64,000 bases of DNA from contig NC_133024.1 in assembly GCF_048771995.1 (NCBI RefSeq), positions 115,163,501-115,227,500 on the forward strand, given 5' to 3'. The stretch comes from Taeniopygia guttata. Its lineage: Eukaryota; Chordata; Aves; Passeriformes; Estrildidae. The notes below the pieces were generated by a model. It ran no database searches. It worked only from the letters and a program-made list of their open reading frames with translations, and was not told where the DNA came from. Positions within the stretch are counted from its first letter, which is position 1. Each line of letters starts with the position of its first letter. Of this stretch, positions 11,338-23,147 are shown piece by piece. The position numbers and the translations under genes are program-made.

Positions 11338-12125
11338 GGGAAAGGTTCCAGCAGGGCCAAATCTGGGATCAGAGCGAGCTGGGAAAGGCAGGATGGATCC
11401 AGCAGGGCAGCTCTGGGATCAGAACAGGCTGGGAAAGGCAGGATGGATCCAGCAGGGCCAAATCTGGGATCAGAACAGGCTGGGAAAGGCAGGATGGATC
11501 CAGCAGGGCCAAATCTGGGATCAGAACAGGCTGAGAAAGGCAGGATGGATCCAGCAGGGCCAAATCTGGGGTCAGAACAGGCTGGGAAAGGCAGGATGGA
11601 TCCAGCAGGGCCAAATCTGGGATCAGAACAGGCTGGGAAAGGCAGGATGGATCCAGCAGGGCCAAATCTGGGATCAGAGCACACTGGGAAAGGCAGGATG
11701 GATCCAGCAGGGCCAAATCTGGGATCAGAACAGGCTGGGAAAGGCAGGATGGATCCAGCAGGACCAGCTCTGGGATCAGAGCAGGATGGGAAAGGCAGGA
11801 TGGATCCAGCAGGGCAGCTGTGGGATCAAGGAAAAGGAAAGGATGGAAAAGGAAAGGATGGAAAAGGCAGGATGGATCCAGCAGGGCAGCTCTGGGATCA
11901 GAACAGGCTGGGAAAGGCAGGATGGATCCAGCAGGGCCAAATCTGGGATCAGAGTGAGCTGGGAAAGGCAGGATGGATCCAGCAGGGCCAAATCTGGGAT
12001 CAGAGTGAGCTGGGAAAGGCAGGATGGATCCAGTAGGGCAGCTCTGGGATCAAGGAAAAGGAAAGGATGGAAAAGGAAAGGATGGAAAAGGAAAGGATGG
12101 AAAAGGCAGGATGGATCCAGCAGGA
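11338..12125. repeat. 51-bp minisatellite
   Basis: About 14 copies of a 51-bp unit are present, containing GGGAAAGGCAGGATGGATCC and GGCCAAATCTGGGATCAGA. Two interruptions of GGAAAAGGAAAGGATGGAAA are themselves tandem. The 476-codon frame across it encodes a 17-residue periodic peptide simply because 51 is three times 17. Confidence 0.96.
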
Positions 12126-13256
12126 TCCCCCTGGGGATGGTTGAACCCCGGGAAAGGGGATGGGGACAGGAGGGCAGCACTGATGGGGTGTGGGGTATCC
12201 CGGAGTTTGGGGACAACCCCTGGAGTGGCTTTGGGAAAAGGAGCCCGAGGGGTAAAACCTCACGGCAGCCCACGGGAAGGGAATTCCTGCGGGAGAAATT
12301 GTGGAACAGATGTTTTGGGGGAGAATTCCCGTTTTTCCAAACCTCAGGGTGTCCATGGGGAATCCTGGAGCAGGGAACCCCAGAGCTCAGGCACCATGGG
12401 GGGGATGGTGGAAATAAATCGATCCCGATGGGTGGAGGGACGTCGTGGGATCGTGATAAGGGAGAATTTAGCTCAGAAATTTCCCGGCTTTTACAATATC
12501 TGTGTATTATTTTAAAAAATAACTCCCGGAACGCATTCACAGAATATCAGGGAATTTCTTACAAAGGGATCCAGGAAAGCTCCGTTACAATCATGACACG
12601 GATGTGCTGGGCACAGAAAAACACCCGAATTTTGCCCTGTTTTTCCTTATGACATTATTTATTGCTACAGCTGATCTGCTGCTCTCTGACATTATTGACT
12701 ATTTTTATCTGTCATTTATCTGATTTTTTTGAGGAGCACTTTAATTTCATAGCTGAAATTTTAATTCCTGCGTTCCTGGGGACAGGGAGTTGCTTTGCAA
12801 GACTTGAAGGAGCTGCGTATTTAAGAGCTCTGAAATCGGGAATTTCCCCGAGGGACCGGAGCGGGGATGGTGCTGGGAATTTCCGGTACCGAGGGAATAA
12901 TTTTAATTTTTCAAAGTAGGTAATTTTAAATTAATGGAAAACACGTGTTACATAAACCCCTCGTCATTTTAGGAAGGAAATTCTGGTATTTTGTCTTTCT
13001 ATGTCACTCAGCACTTTGCAGGTAGAGAACACACCAAGATAACCCCAGAAAGGATTTTTAGTTTTAGCAGGACATAAACCATAATTTTCCTTTGAACGAA
13101 CCTTACAGTGGATGCTGCCACTTCCATTGCAAATTTCCAAATTTTACCTCTTTTGATATTCTTTACATTTCCTTTATTAAATTTACTTTAATAATTAAAA
13201 AAAAAAAATATTCCACCATCCATTTTGAGATACTTTGCAGCTGATTTACAGCTGTG
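12126..13256. other. Unique sequence, no gene seen
   Basis: About 1.1 kb, becoming AT-rich to the right. It contains no long frame outside the minisatellite read-through and no recognisable element. A short poly-A (13195-13208) is present. Confidence 0.5.
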
Positions 13257-13975
13257 GGCATCCTGATCCTGATCCAGAAGGAACATCCTGATCCTGCCTG
13301 CAGGAACATCCTGATCCTGCCTGGAAAAACATCCTGATCCTGAAGGAACATCCTGATCCTGATCCTGCAGGAACATCCCAATCCTGCAGGAACATCCTGA
13401 TCCTGATCCTGCAGGGACATCCTGATCCTGCCTGGAAAAACATCCTGATCCTGCAGGAACATCCTGATCCTGCCTGGAAAAACATCCTGATCCTGCAGGA
13501 ACATCCTGATCCTGCAGGAATATCCTGATCCTGATCCTGCAGGAACATCCTGATCCAGCAGGAACATCCTGATCCTGCAGGAACATCCTGATCCTGATCC
13601 AGCAGGAACATCCTGATCCAGCAGGAACATCCTGATCCTGATCCAGCAGGAACATCCTGATCCTGATCCAGCAGGAACATTCTGATCCTGATCCTGCAGG
13701 AACATCCCGATCCTGCAGGAACATCCTGATCCTGCCTGGAAAAACATCCTGATCCTGCAGGAACATCCTGATCCTGCAGGAACATCCTGATCCTGATCCA
13801 GCAGGAACATCCTGATCCTGATCCTGCAGGAACATCCTGATCCTGCCTGGAAAAACATCCTGATCCTGCCTGGAAAAACATCCTGATCCTGCAGGAACAT
13901 CCTGATCCTGATCCTGCAGGAACATCCTGATCCTACAGGAACATCCCGATCCTGCAGGAACATCCTGCTCCTGGA
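13257..13975. repeat. 12/18-bp compound minisatellite
   Basis: Repeats of ACATCCTGATCCTGCAGGA with CTGATC inserts and GCCTGGAAAA variants. About 40 steps are present, in higher-order groups. The plus strand is pyrimidine-biased. Long minus-strand frames are read-through only. Confidence 0.95.
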
Positions 13976-14999
13976 TTGTTGATGCATTCCCCTCTCTGCC
14001 TGCACGGATTTGATTTCTGTTCTTATTCCATCCTGGTGGATCTCTTATCAAACTGAGCAAGGCCACGCTTCCAATTTAAGGGAAAAAAAGGGGTGTTTGG
14101 TTAAAATCCCTTTTTGGAGGGAAGATTGGACAGTTTTTCCTGCAGAGCTGTTACCGCCTGCACGGATTCCAGCACAAGGAGAGGGATGGGAAGGAGAGAA
14201 ATGTGTCCCACCAGCATGAGGGGCTAAAAAGTGGGAGATGAGTGTTAAACCTCCTAATGGATAAAAATGTGGAAGATTATAGGGATGAGAATCAGGGATA
14301 TGGCTGCATTTTGGGAATCAGGTGTTTGTTGGGCACAAACAATTCCAGATTTATCGGCTGTGCTGATTTACACCAGGGCTCAGCAAGGAGCCAGAAAGTT
14401 TGGGAGTTATTTGGCAGAAAAACCAGGAATGGGAGGGGGTTTGCATCTTGTCAAGAACTGGAATAAACATCTGTGTGCAAGGACAGCGTGAAAAAAGCTC
14501 AGCAGAGGGGAGTGCAAAAGCTCTAATGAGAGATTGCATCTGAGGCAAAGCAATTCCGGGAGCTCGGGGTGACTTTTCTGCTCAGAACTTTGTGAAAAAC
14601 AATCCCTCGGTGCCACCCCCTCGCACACCCTGCGGGCACTGCCCTTCCTCGGGGAAAAATTCCTTCTGGGAAAGGGGAGAACGCTCCAGATTGGAACAGC
14701 AAAACACGAGGGGTTTAAATGGATTTAACACCCCTTCCCCAGCTTCCTCTGCTGTGAAAAGCTGAATATCCCACCTTTAACCGGTAAAACAAGGATTGAA
14801 CCATCCCTTCCCTGCTAATTCCTCTCCTTTTGGCGATTTGAAAACCTCGATGGAAAAATTTTTATTTTGGAGCGAGCGGGAAAGGAGTGAGGGGGGTTTG
14901 CGCAGGCTGAGAAAGGGATAAAAAAATAAAAAAAAAGAATAAAAGAAAAGTGAAATTCAATGTGAATGAGGCGCACTGCTGGCCGGGAAGGAGCTGTCA
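13976..14999. other. Unique sequence, no gene seen
   Basis: Balanced unique DNA with no coding evidence. An A-rich run lies near 14920-14945. Confidence 0.5.
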
Positions 15000-15245
15000 C
15001 ATCATCCATGCTCCGGCTCTGTCCCTAATTGCCCCGGGAGGGTCGGGCTGTGCCAGCTGCCGTACCTGCCTGCCCAAAACGGCCCCATTAAGGACGCTTT
15101 GTTAACCAGCCACTGATAACTTGTTATCTTGCAGCATCCCCGGCTAATTAGACACCGCCAGCCAAAGTTAATTTGGTGGAAAACATTTCTCGACTTAATG
15201 ACATTTATGGGCAATTAGGCGAGAGCGCACATTTCCATGGCAGCC
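15000..15245. promoter_or_regulatory. Candidate enhancer with paired GATA-type palindrome
   Basis: The block holds the 14-bp palindrome GATAACTTGTTATC (15115-15128), a homeodomain TAATTA (15145-15150), and an inverted CCAAA-GTTAA-TTTGG element (15162-15176). Further TTAATG, CAATTAGG and E-box-like CAGCTG motifs are near. The motif density and balanced sequence look like a developmental conserved element. Conservation was not tested. Confidence 0.4.
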
Positions 15246-15664
15246 CTTCCCCAGCCCAACCAGAACCCGCTTCTCCCTCCACGGGAGATTCGGGGTCCCG
15301 GGGGTCCCCTTGTTTTTCTGGGAATAAGGCACGGGCGGTAATGAGGCACGGCCAGAGGGAGCAGGAGGGGGAGAAAAGGTTCTCCCTGCTCAGGATGCTG
15401 TGGCAGGTCAGAAATGCGCTTTTCTCTGCGGGAGAGGGGTGTCAGTGAGCCCTGAGGGATGGATCCCACAATTCTGGCCTTGGGAAAAACTCTGGGATCC
15501 CCCAGTGCAGCCTTTGGGTGAGCCGGGCCCTGCCCAGCTTCTGTCTGTCGTGCAAAATCTGCGGGAGGATTTGGAACAGCAGCAGGTGAAGCTCACCTGG
15601 TCCAGACTCGCTGAGGGGCGTTCGTGGGATTTGTTTCTTTCTGATTCCCAGGAAGGACAACGAC
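15246..15664. other. Unique spacer
   Basis: Ordinary unique sequence with no gene recognised. Confidence 0.45.
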
Positions 15665-15870
15665 CGTGGGGTTTGGAATTACAGAAACGTGGAGTCAGCA
15701 GGGCTGGAAGTGCCTTCAGGATCATCCAGAGCCACCCCAGCAGCGCCAGCAGCAGCACCCCTACACCTGAACCCTGTCCCCAAGGCCACATCCAGCCACT
15801 TCCAGCTCGGGGACACTGCCCAGGCCAGCCCATCTCAGACCCTTCCTGCCCTCGGGCAAGGGCAGGGCAG
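15665..15870 (-). mobile_element. CR1 tail fragment
   Basis: It contains GGAATTACAGAAACGTGGAG, then GCTGGAAGTGCCTTCAGGAT and ACCCTGTCCCCAAGGCCACA in CR1 order, minus orientation. Diverged. Confidence 0.65.
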
Positions 15871-15876
15871 GATTTC

Positions 15877-16245
15877 ACAGAATCACAGAATTCCCAGGAT
15901 CACTGGGATGGAAGAGACCTTCCAGCATCGAGTCCAGCCCAGCCCCAGCACCTCAACCCAGCCCTGGCACCCAGTGCCACATCCAGGCTCTGTTAAACAC
16001 ACCCAGGGATGGTGACTCCACCACCTCCCCGGCAGCCACTCCAGAACTTTATCACCATTTCTGTAAAACCTTTTCCCTGCTATCCAACCTGTATTTCCCT
16101 TGGCTCAGCTCGAGGCTGTGAGCTCTGGTTGTGTCAGTGCTGCCTGGAGAAAGAGCCCAGCCCCAGCTGGGCACAGGCACCTTCCAGGAGCTGTGGGGAG
16201 TGCCAAGGTCACCCCTGAGCCTCCTTTTCTCCAGGCTGGGCACCC
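15877..16245 (-). mobile_element. CR1 3' end, about 370 bp
   Basis: Starts with the tail CACAGAATCACAGAATTCCC. It passes GGGATGGTGACTCCACCACC and CTCCCCGGCAGCC, then ends in GAGCCTCCTTTTCTCCAGGC. This copy is closest to the general avian CR1 consensus as I recall it, so it is probably an older subfamily. Confidence 0.9.
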
Positions 16246-16852
16246 CTGGGGGAAGGGGAAAGGAAAAAAGGGGAAAGAGAAAAAGGGGAAAGAGCTGGGA
16301 AAGGGAAAAGGAAAAAGGGGAAATAGCGGGGCAAGGGGCTCAGCCTGGAGAGGAGTGAGGGAAGCAGAGGGGAGAGAAGGGAAGGAGCGAGGGGACAGGA
16401 GGGAAGGGGAAGGACAGGAGGAAGAGGAAGGACAGGAGGAAGAGGAGGAGGAGGAGGAAGAGGAGGAGGAGGAGGAAGAGGAGGAGGAGGAGGAAGAGGA
16501 GGAAGAGGAAGGACAGGAGGAATAGAAAAGAGAGGAGGAAGAGGAGGAAGAGGAGGAAGAGGAGGAAGAGGAGGAAGAGGAGGAAGAGGAGGAGGAGGAG
16601 GAAGAGGAGGAAGAGGAGGAGGAGGAGGAAGAGGAGGAAGAGGAGGAAGAGGAGGAAGAGGAGGAGGAGGAGGAAGAGGAGGAAGAGGAGGAAGAGGAGG
16701 AAGAGGAGGAAGAGGAGGAAGAGGAGGAAGAGGAGGAGGAGGAGGAAGAGGAGGAAGAGGAGGAGGAGGAGGAAGAGGAGGAAGAGGAGGAAGAGGAGGA
16801 AGAGGAGGAAGAGGAGGAAGAGGAGGAAGAGGAGGAAGAGGAGGAGGAAGAG

Positions 16853-16920
<68 letters not shown>

Positions 16921-16992
16921 GGAAGAGGAGGAAGAGGAGGAGGAAGAGGAGGAAGAGGAGGAAGAGGAGGAAGAGGAGGAGGAGGAAGGCTG
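16246..16992. repeat. Polypurine (GGA/GAAGAG)n tract
   Basis: About 740 bp of plus-strand purine. It starts as GGGAAAAAGG steps and becomes GAGGAGGAAGAGGAGGA. It appends to the 3' side of the CR1 above. All frames through it are low complexity. Confidence 0.97.
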
Positions 16993-17078
16993 CTAACGGG
17001 TTCGTCCCGGCCCTGCAGTGGCGCCGCGGGGCCCGCAGGGGGCGCTGCGGGGCGGCCGCGCCTCCGCTCCCCTCGGGA

Positions 17079-17690
17079 GGGACAGAGGGACAGAGGGACA
17101 CAGGGACACAGGGACACAGGGACAGAGGGACAGAGGGACACAGGGACAGAGGGACACAGGGACAGAGGGACACAGGGACACAGGGACAGAGGGACAGAGG
17201 GACACAGGGACAGAGGGACAGAGGGACAGAGGGACAGAGGGACAGAGGGACAGAGTGACACAGGGACAGAGGGACAGAGGGACACAGGGACACAGGGACA
17301 CAGGGACAGAGGGACACAGGGACAGAGGGACACAGGGACAGAGGGACAGAGGGACAGAGGGACACAGGGACACAGGGACACAGGGACAGAGGGACACAGG
17401 GACACAGGGACACAGGGACAGATGGACAGAGGGACAGAGGGACAGAGGGACAGAGGGACAGAGGGGACAGAGGGACAGAGGGGACAGAGGGACAGAGGGA
17501 CAGAGGGGACAGAGGGGACAGAGGGACAGAGGGACAGAGGGACAGAGGGGACAGAGGGACAGAGGGACAGAGGGACAGAGGGACAGAGGGACAGAGGGGA
17601 CAGAGGGACAGAGGGACAGAGGGACAGGGGGACAGAGGGACACAGGGACAGAGGGACAGAGAGGGGACAGAGGGAAACCCCCGGTTACAC
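17079..17690. repeat. 8-bp minisatellite (GGGACAGA)n
   Basis: About 75 copies of GGGACAGA/GGGACACA, with a run of 9-bp GGGGACAGA units between 17460 and 17600. The 16993-17078 spacer is a short GC-rich segment. Confidence 0.97.
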
Positions 17691-17699
17691 AGAGCAATT

Positions 17700-17935
17700 T
17701 TCCTGAGGGCTGGGTGGGAGATTGGGAATTGGGAATTGTTCCCTGGCAGGGTGGGCAGGGCTGGGATGGAATCCCCAGATTCCCCTGGATCCCTGGCAGT
17801 GCCCAAGGCCAGGCTGGACACTGGGGCTGGAGCAGCCTGGGGCAGTGGGAGGTGTCCCTGCCATGGCAGGGGTGGCACTGGGTGGGATTTGGGGTCTCTC
17901 CAACCCAAACCTTGTGCGATTCCATGAATTTATGA
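17700..17935 (+). mobile_element. CR1 3' end, third type
   Basis: Matches 10720-10970: GGGAATTGGGAATTGTTCCC through GGGGTCTCTCCAACCCAAAC. Its 5' edge meets the 8-bp array. Confidence 0.87.
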
Positions 17936-18934
17936 GCCAAAGAGAGTGACATGAGACTTTCCAACTGAGGACAAAACCCAGAAGCTGTTGCTGGTTCTCC
18001 CTTTTCCATGCCCTGCTCAGGGGGATCCAAAGGGGATCAAAGCCCTTTAAAGGCTTCCAGGGACATTTAACAGCTGCAGTGGAGGTGACAGAAGAGTCGT
18101 GCAGGAAAAGCAGGGCCAGCAGTGGGTGAGGGCTCAGGAAGGGGACATGTCCAGCCCCAGAGGGATGTCCCCAAACAGCCCCAAACCCTGCCGGGGCTGA
18201 GGATTGATCCTGCTCTCTTTGACCTTCTGTTTTCCCCCTCTCAGACATTCTCCATGATTCCCACACCACTGGGAGGATAAATCCTGCTGGCTTTGGTCAC
18301 AGCCCTGGCACAGCCCGGGATGGGCAGTGCAGAGCCCCGTGGGTGTGGGACTGAGCTCCTGGGGGGTTTCCCGTGGGTTTGGCTCCTTGTTGGGCACTCT
18401 GAGGGTCCCAAACCCCGGGGATGCCAGGAAGGGGCTGCAGGAAAGCTCCGAGTGAGGAACAGGGCCAGGCCAGCAAACGGGACAAAGGGAAGGTGGGATT
18501 CTCCCCAGGGGTGGCTCCGCTTTGGCCCTGGCAGTGAAAATGTTAAAACTCATAGGGTTATTCATGAATTCCGCTTTTTAAAAACATGTCCCATTAAAAT
18601 GCAGATTTAGGCTTCCATTTGCAAAGAACATCGTTATTTCCAATTCTGTATGGGAATCCTTTTTGTATTTGTATCTTTTGGGGAGAAAGTCCAGCTGCCT
18701 CTTGTGAGATTGCACATATCTCTTCAGATGTCAACAAATCATTGAAAAGTGTCAGAAAGGGGGAAATGAAAGATAATTATTCAAACCATGGAGAGCTGCT
18801 TTGAAAGTGAATAGGATCTGTCAGATAGGCTTTGAGAACAGCAGTTGGCTGCTTGCACGGGATATATTAAATGGACATATCCAGAGGCAAGGGATGCTGC
18901 TTTAGATTCACATCAGTGGAAGCCAGAGGATTTT
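17936..18934. other. Unique sequence, no gene seen
   Basis: About 1 kb with no recognisable coding or repeat structure. Confidence 0.5.
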
Positions 18935-19040
18935 TAGGGTGGAAGAAGCTGAAACCAGCAGGAATTACAGAGGGGAAATCAGATTTTTTTGGGTGGAAGA
19001 AGCAGAAACCACTGGAATTACTGAGGAGAAATCAAGAAAT

Positions 19041-19076
<36 letters not shown>

Positions 19077-19125
19077 GGTGGAAGCAGCAGAAACCTCCAG
19101 GAATTACAGAGGGGAGATCAGCTGG
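18935..19125. repeat. Three imperfect tandem units with poly-T
   Basis: Three units carry GGGTGGAAG(A/C)AGC followed by GAAACC...GGAATTAC and GAGATCAG-like ends. A run of about 30 T (19047-19075) lies in the last. The spacing varies because of the poly-T length. Confidence 0.8.
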
Positions 19126-19264
19126 GAAGGGGTTTTATAGGGTTAAAGGGAAGAGAAAGGTCTGTAAAGAAAGGAAAAATGGAGCTTTAATATTTCTCAG
19201 CTCTGGTTTGGGATAAAGGATAAGGAGGATTTGGCTGAACTGAACATTAATGGGGTGGGGTAAA

Positions 19265-19535
19265 GGGGAATATTCCTCAAAGTCCCACCCCAGCCCCACC
19301 AGCATCACCCAAACCCTGTCCCCAAGGCCACATCCAGACTCCTCTGGGACAATTCCAATGACTCCAAACCTCCCTGGGCAGCTCATCCCAAGGCCTGACC
19401 ACTCTGCCAGGGACAGAAATTGTTCCCAATTCCTGCTCTGCCCCTCCCCTGGTGCCATTTGAGGCCATTTCCTCTCCTCCTTTCCCTGGGACACGGCAGC
19501 AGAGCCCGACCCCCTCAGTGCCCCTCCTGCAGATA
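19265..19535 (-). mobile_element. CR1 fragment
   Basis: The order CCCTGTCCCCAAGGCCACAT, CCTCCCTGGGCAGC, GCCATTTGAGGCCATTTCCT is CR1 in minus orientation. A plus-strand copy lies immediately right, about 20 bp away. Confidence 0.8.
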
Positions 19536-19555
19536 CTCCAGGAACATTTTACAGC

Positions 19556-19740
19556 AGCAATTTCCCCATGGAAAGGGAGCTCAGGCCCTGGCAGGGGCTG
19601 CCCAGGGAGCTTTGGAGTGCCCATCCCTGCAGGTGTCCCCTGGAGGTGGCACTGAGTGCTCTGGGCTGGGGACAAGGTGGGCATGGGGCCCAGCTGGGAC
19701 TCCCTGGGCTGGGAGGGCTTTTCCAGCCCCGGGATTCCTC
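19556..19740 (+). mobile_element. CR1 3' fragment
   Basis: Matches 5806-5990, from AATTTCCCCATGGAAAGGGA to CAGCCCCGGGATTCC. Confidence 0.88.
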
Positions 19741-20073
19741 CCAAGGAATTCCTCTCCCCCACCTTCCCCCTCTGCATTCTCTGCTTCTCTGTTCAGCCAA
19801 GGTGGGATTAAATGTGTGAGAGGGAATTTCTTGTTGGGACTCGGGTGTTTATCAGTTCTTGTCTCTGTCACAGCCTCACAAACCCTGAGACTCTAAAAAC
19901 TTCACTCTAAAAACTCAAAATGGAGCCAATCTCTCTCTGCAAGGCCTTTTAAGGATAAACTGTCCAATTAAGAAATGACACCTCAATTATTTTCACTTTT
20001 AACCCAATACCCAACCACCCGTGCCCACAATGGGGACTTTTTTATCCAATTACACAAAACCACCCAAACCCAT
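19741..20073. other. Unique spacer
   Basis: Non-repetitive sequence; nothing recognised. Confidence 0.45.
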
Positions 20074-20325
20074 GGAGAAGGAGGAGAAGGAGAAGGAGAA
20101 GGAGAAGGAGAAGGAGAAGGAGAAGGAGAAGGAGAAGGAGAAGGAGAAGGAGAAGGAGAAGGAGAAGGAGAAGGAGAAGGAGAAGGAGAAGGAGAAGGAG
20201 AAGGAGAAGGAGAAGGAGAAGGAGAAGGAGAAGGAGAAGGAGAAGGAGAAGGAGAAGGAGAAGGAGAAGGAGAAGGAGAAGGAGAAGGAGAAGGAGAAGG
20301 AGAAGGAGAAGGAGAAGGAGGGAGG
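20074..20325. repeat. (GGAGAA)n hexanucleotide array
   Basis: About 40 pure copies of the hexamer, ending in a short GGAGGAGGAGG run. Polypurine on the plus strand. Confidence 0.98.
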
Positions 20326-21283
20326 AGGAGGAGGTGAAGAAGGAGCAGCCTCCACCCTAAAACCTCCCTCTTGCTTTATATCTATTCCTGCATTCCAAAC
20401 CCTTAAACTCTGAGTTTCCCACCTGTGATATCACACACTTCCATCCAAACCCCACCCCACAATTCCAGGCTCCCTTTGCTTCCCAGGAACGGCAAATCCC
20501 CCCTGCCCGTCCCTGCTGTGAGCAGATGTTGTGCCGAGGGAATTCTGCAGCTCTGGGGAATTAAAATGAGACAAAAACAGAAAGGGAAGAGCTGAAATGA
20601 AAGAAGCTTGAAGAAAAAACAAAGTAAAAAACAAAACAAAACAAAACAAAAAGGTTGTCTTTGGGGAGCTCTGTCCTTCCTCCAGGGAGTTTGCCAAGGA
20701 GATAATCTTTGAGATGCTGGCACAAGGTATTTAAATCCCTGCTTCAAGACAGGAAAAGGAACAAGAAAGTAAAGAGAAAAAGGAAAAGATGCCTTCTTTT
20801 CTGTCTAAACACAATCTACCTCTTACTTTGAGAAAAAAAAAAAAAAAAAAAACAAACCCCAAAACAACAAACTTGCTCTATTTTATTGATAATTATTTCT
20901 CCAGCAAATGGGGTTTTACACTGAAATGGATTCCTTAGCTGAGAAGCCAGCACTTGGCATGACCAAGTCTTATTCTGCCAGCATGATGGTGGAGTTCATA
21001 TTTATATCTAGAACGTTCTTGAGTTTGGGATCATTTTTAGGGGTGCCCAATGAGGCACCCCCAAACCAGCTGTGCTGCTTCCCTGGGCTGAGCAGGGGGT
21101 TCCATCCTCTGCCTGTGAGATTGGCAATTGCACGGCAGATCAGGAGCCTCTACCCCTGAAAACTCCACGTTGGGGAGTGATTTATTTACCTTTGTTTGAT
21201 CTTTTGGGCCTGCAAAGTGTATTTTCATCAGGAAAAATGGAGTTTGTTTGCTCAAGAAAAGGCATTTTGTGCCTGAGGGGAGA
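20326..21283. other. Unique sequence with small A-rich runs
   Basis: Contains (AAAAC)n near 20625-20650 and a poly-A of about 22 near 20830-20851. Otherwise it is unique with no gene recognised. Confidence 0.5.
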
Positions 21284-21735
21284 AGGGGTTCCCAGGGTTC
21301 CCAGGGGTCCCCAGTGGTTCCCAGGGGTTCCCAGGGGTCCCCAGGGGTTCCCAGGGGTCCCCACGGATTTATTCCCAGGGGTTCCCACGGATTTATTCCC
21401 AGGGGTCCCCAGGGATTTATTCCCAGGGGTTCCCAGGGGTCCCCACGGATTTATTCCCATGGATTCCCAGGGGTTCCCACGGATTTATTCCCAGGGGTCC
21501 CCAGGAGTTCCCAGAGGTTCACAGGGGTTCCCACGGATTTATCCCCAGGGGTCCCCAGGGGTTCCCAGGGGTCCCCAGGGGTTCCCAGGGGTCCCCAGGG
21601 GTTCCCAGGGGTCCCCCGGGGTCCCCAGGGGTTCCCAGGGATTTATTCCCAGGGGTTTATTCCCAGGGGTCCCCAGGGGTTCCCATGGATTCCCAGGGGT
21701 CCCCAGGGGTTCCCAGGGGTTCCCATCCCGCTGGG
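21284..21735. repeat. 9/18-bp minisatellite
   Basis: Alternating GGGGTTCCCA and GGGGTCCCCA steps with repeated ACGGATTTATTCCC inserts. About 45 nine-base steps are present. GGGGTCCCC is itself near-palindromic. Confidence 0.95.
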
Positions 21736-22780
21736 GCCGCTCTGGGAGCGCCTCGCTGCAGCTCAGCCGGGGCGCGTTGGGCTCTCCGGAGCGGTGGGAG
21801 CAGAAAGGGCCGTTTGTTGGTGCCCTGCAGGTGCTGCCCCATCACTGCAATGTTGTTGGGAGAAAAGCTCGCAGGTGCCGGACGGCGCTTCCTGAGCTCC
21901 CGGAGAGCCCCGGAGCTGCCAAGGACAGACAGAACCGCTCTGTTGCCTTCAGAGTGCATAAAAAAAGATGTTTCAATGCTGTCGTCGGATCTGGGTGCTT
22001 TGCCACGGAGGACAAAAAGTCTCCTGTAAAATTGGATTGAAATAGTCCTATGTCACTGGTGCTCTGGGGAGCAGATTCCATTGTGCCGGTGTCCCCTCGG
22101 CAGTGTGATATCATAGCTTCAGAGGAAGCCTTTATTCCGAGGTCACATCGGTTTGTCCTGGGCATGCAATCATTTTTTGTGCCACGGACAATGTTTTACT
22201 GTGGAGATATGGGCCAGATGGCTCAGCCACTTGCAGTCCAGAGTGAAACAGGCTCTTTATTGTGGCTGAATCAACAGAACCTATTGTGCCCCGCTCGTGA
22301 AACTCTTGTGGCCACGGCCGGGCGAGGATGAAGTATGAAATTTTCACGGCCGAGGGAAGAATATGTAAAACAACAAGGAAAAGGGGTGTGGGTTTCCAGA
22401 ACATTTCCCCTCGGTAGAATTGAGGTGTTTCCATGCCCTGCCGCTTTCTGGGGGTGTCTCAGCCCCGGCCCGGGTCCAGGGTCTGCTGCAGGTGTGTGCC
22501 AAGCCCGTGTCTCAGCATTTATTGTCTCCCAGCCCAGAGCTGCCCTCGGCCGGGGCTCTCCCCTGGGCTGGCAGCACATGGAGAGATGGAGAGTGAGCAG
22601 GGAAAAAGAGATTTTCCTTCACGCCAAAGAAGCAATTCCATTTTTCCGTGTCAGCACACGGCAGCTCGGAGGGGTTTTTTTTTTCCCCTAAAGAAAATGC
22701 ACGTTTTCCTTTTCATTCCCCCCATGCAGAGTTTCCTCCTCGGCAATGTCAGAAGCGTTCCCTTCCTCCCTCTAATTGCA
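21736..22780. promoter_or_regulatory. Candidate conserved noncoding block
   Basis: Unique, balanced sequence. The stretch 21940-22330 is rich in CAAT, ATCAT and TTTATTG cores (for example GGCATGCAATCATTTTTTGT near 22162, and GCAGTGTGATATCATAGC near 22100). It lacks open reading frames of interest. It could be an OLIG2 long-range element; this is inference from complexity and motifs. Confidence 0.3.
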
Positions 22781-23147
22781 ACCCGAGCCAACCTTGACTG
22801 GCAAGGAGAAAGTCCCTGACAGGTTTGGGCTGAGTCCAGACCTTCTCAGAGAGCCTGGCAGGAGCTGCTTGGCACTATGCAAATGTATGCAAATGAGGGG
22901 ACACCGCCGGGCACCTGCGGAAATGTCCATCGCCTCTCCCGGCCCTCTCTGCCTCCTCCACCCGCGGGTTTGGGATGCGGCTCCATCCCCCGCCAGAGGA
23001 TGGGGATTTGAGGATTCTGCGGCCGTCAGCACAAGGAGCGGGGCCGTGGCTGCGGGCCAGCCCTTGTGAATCCTCCTGTCCACCCCCACACCTTCCCCGA
23101 GCACCCCCCGAGCCTTTCGGGGCACGGGAGAGGGGCTGGGGGGGACA
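22781..23147. promoter_or_regulatory. Unique block with paired octamers
   Basis: Two perfect ATGCAAAT octamers lie at 22877-22884 and 22887-22894, on the same strand with 10-bp spacing (one helical turn). POU-family (OCT) proteins bind this octamer. The surrounding block is unique and GC-moderate. Confidence 0.5.

Noticed and set aside
11222-12652. 476-codon frame with 17-residue periodic peptide
   Set aside because: It is the 51-bp minisatellite read in frame, with open frames on the other strand too.
16209-17908. Collagen-like or proline/leucine-rich secreted protein frames
   Set aside because: Low-complexity translation of polypurine and GGGACAGA arrays.
20074-20325. Acidic or lysine-glutamate repeat protein
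   Set aside because: It is the GGAGAA hexamer translated; no start context or splicing evidence.
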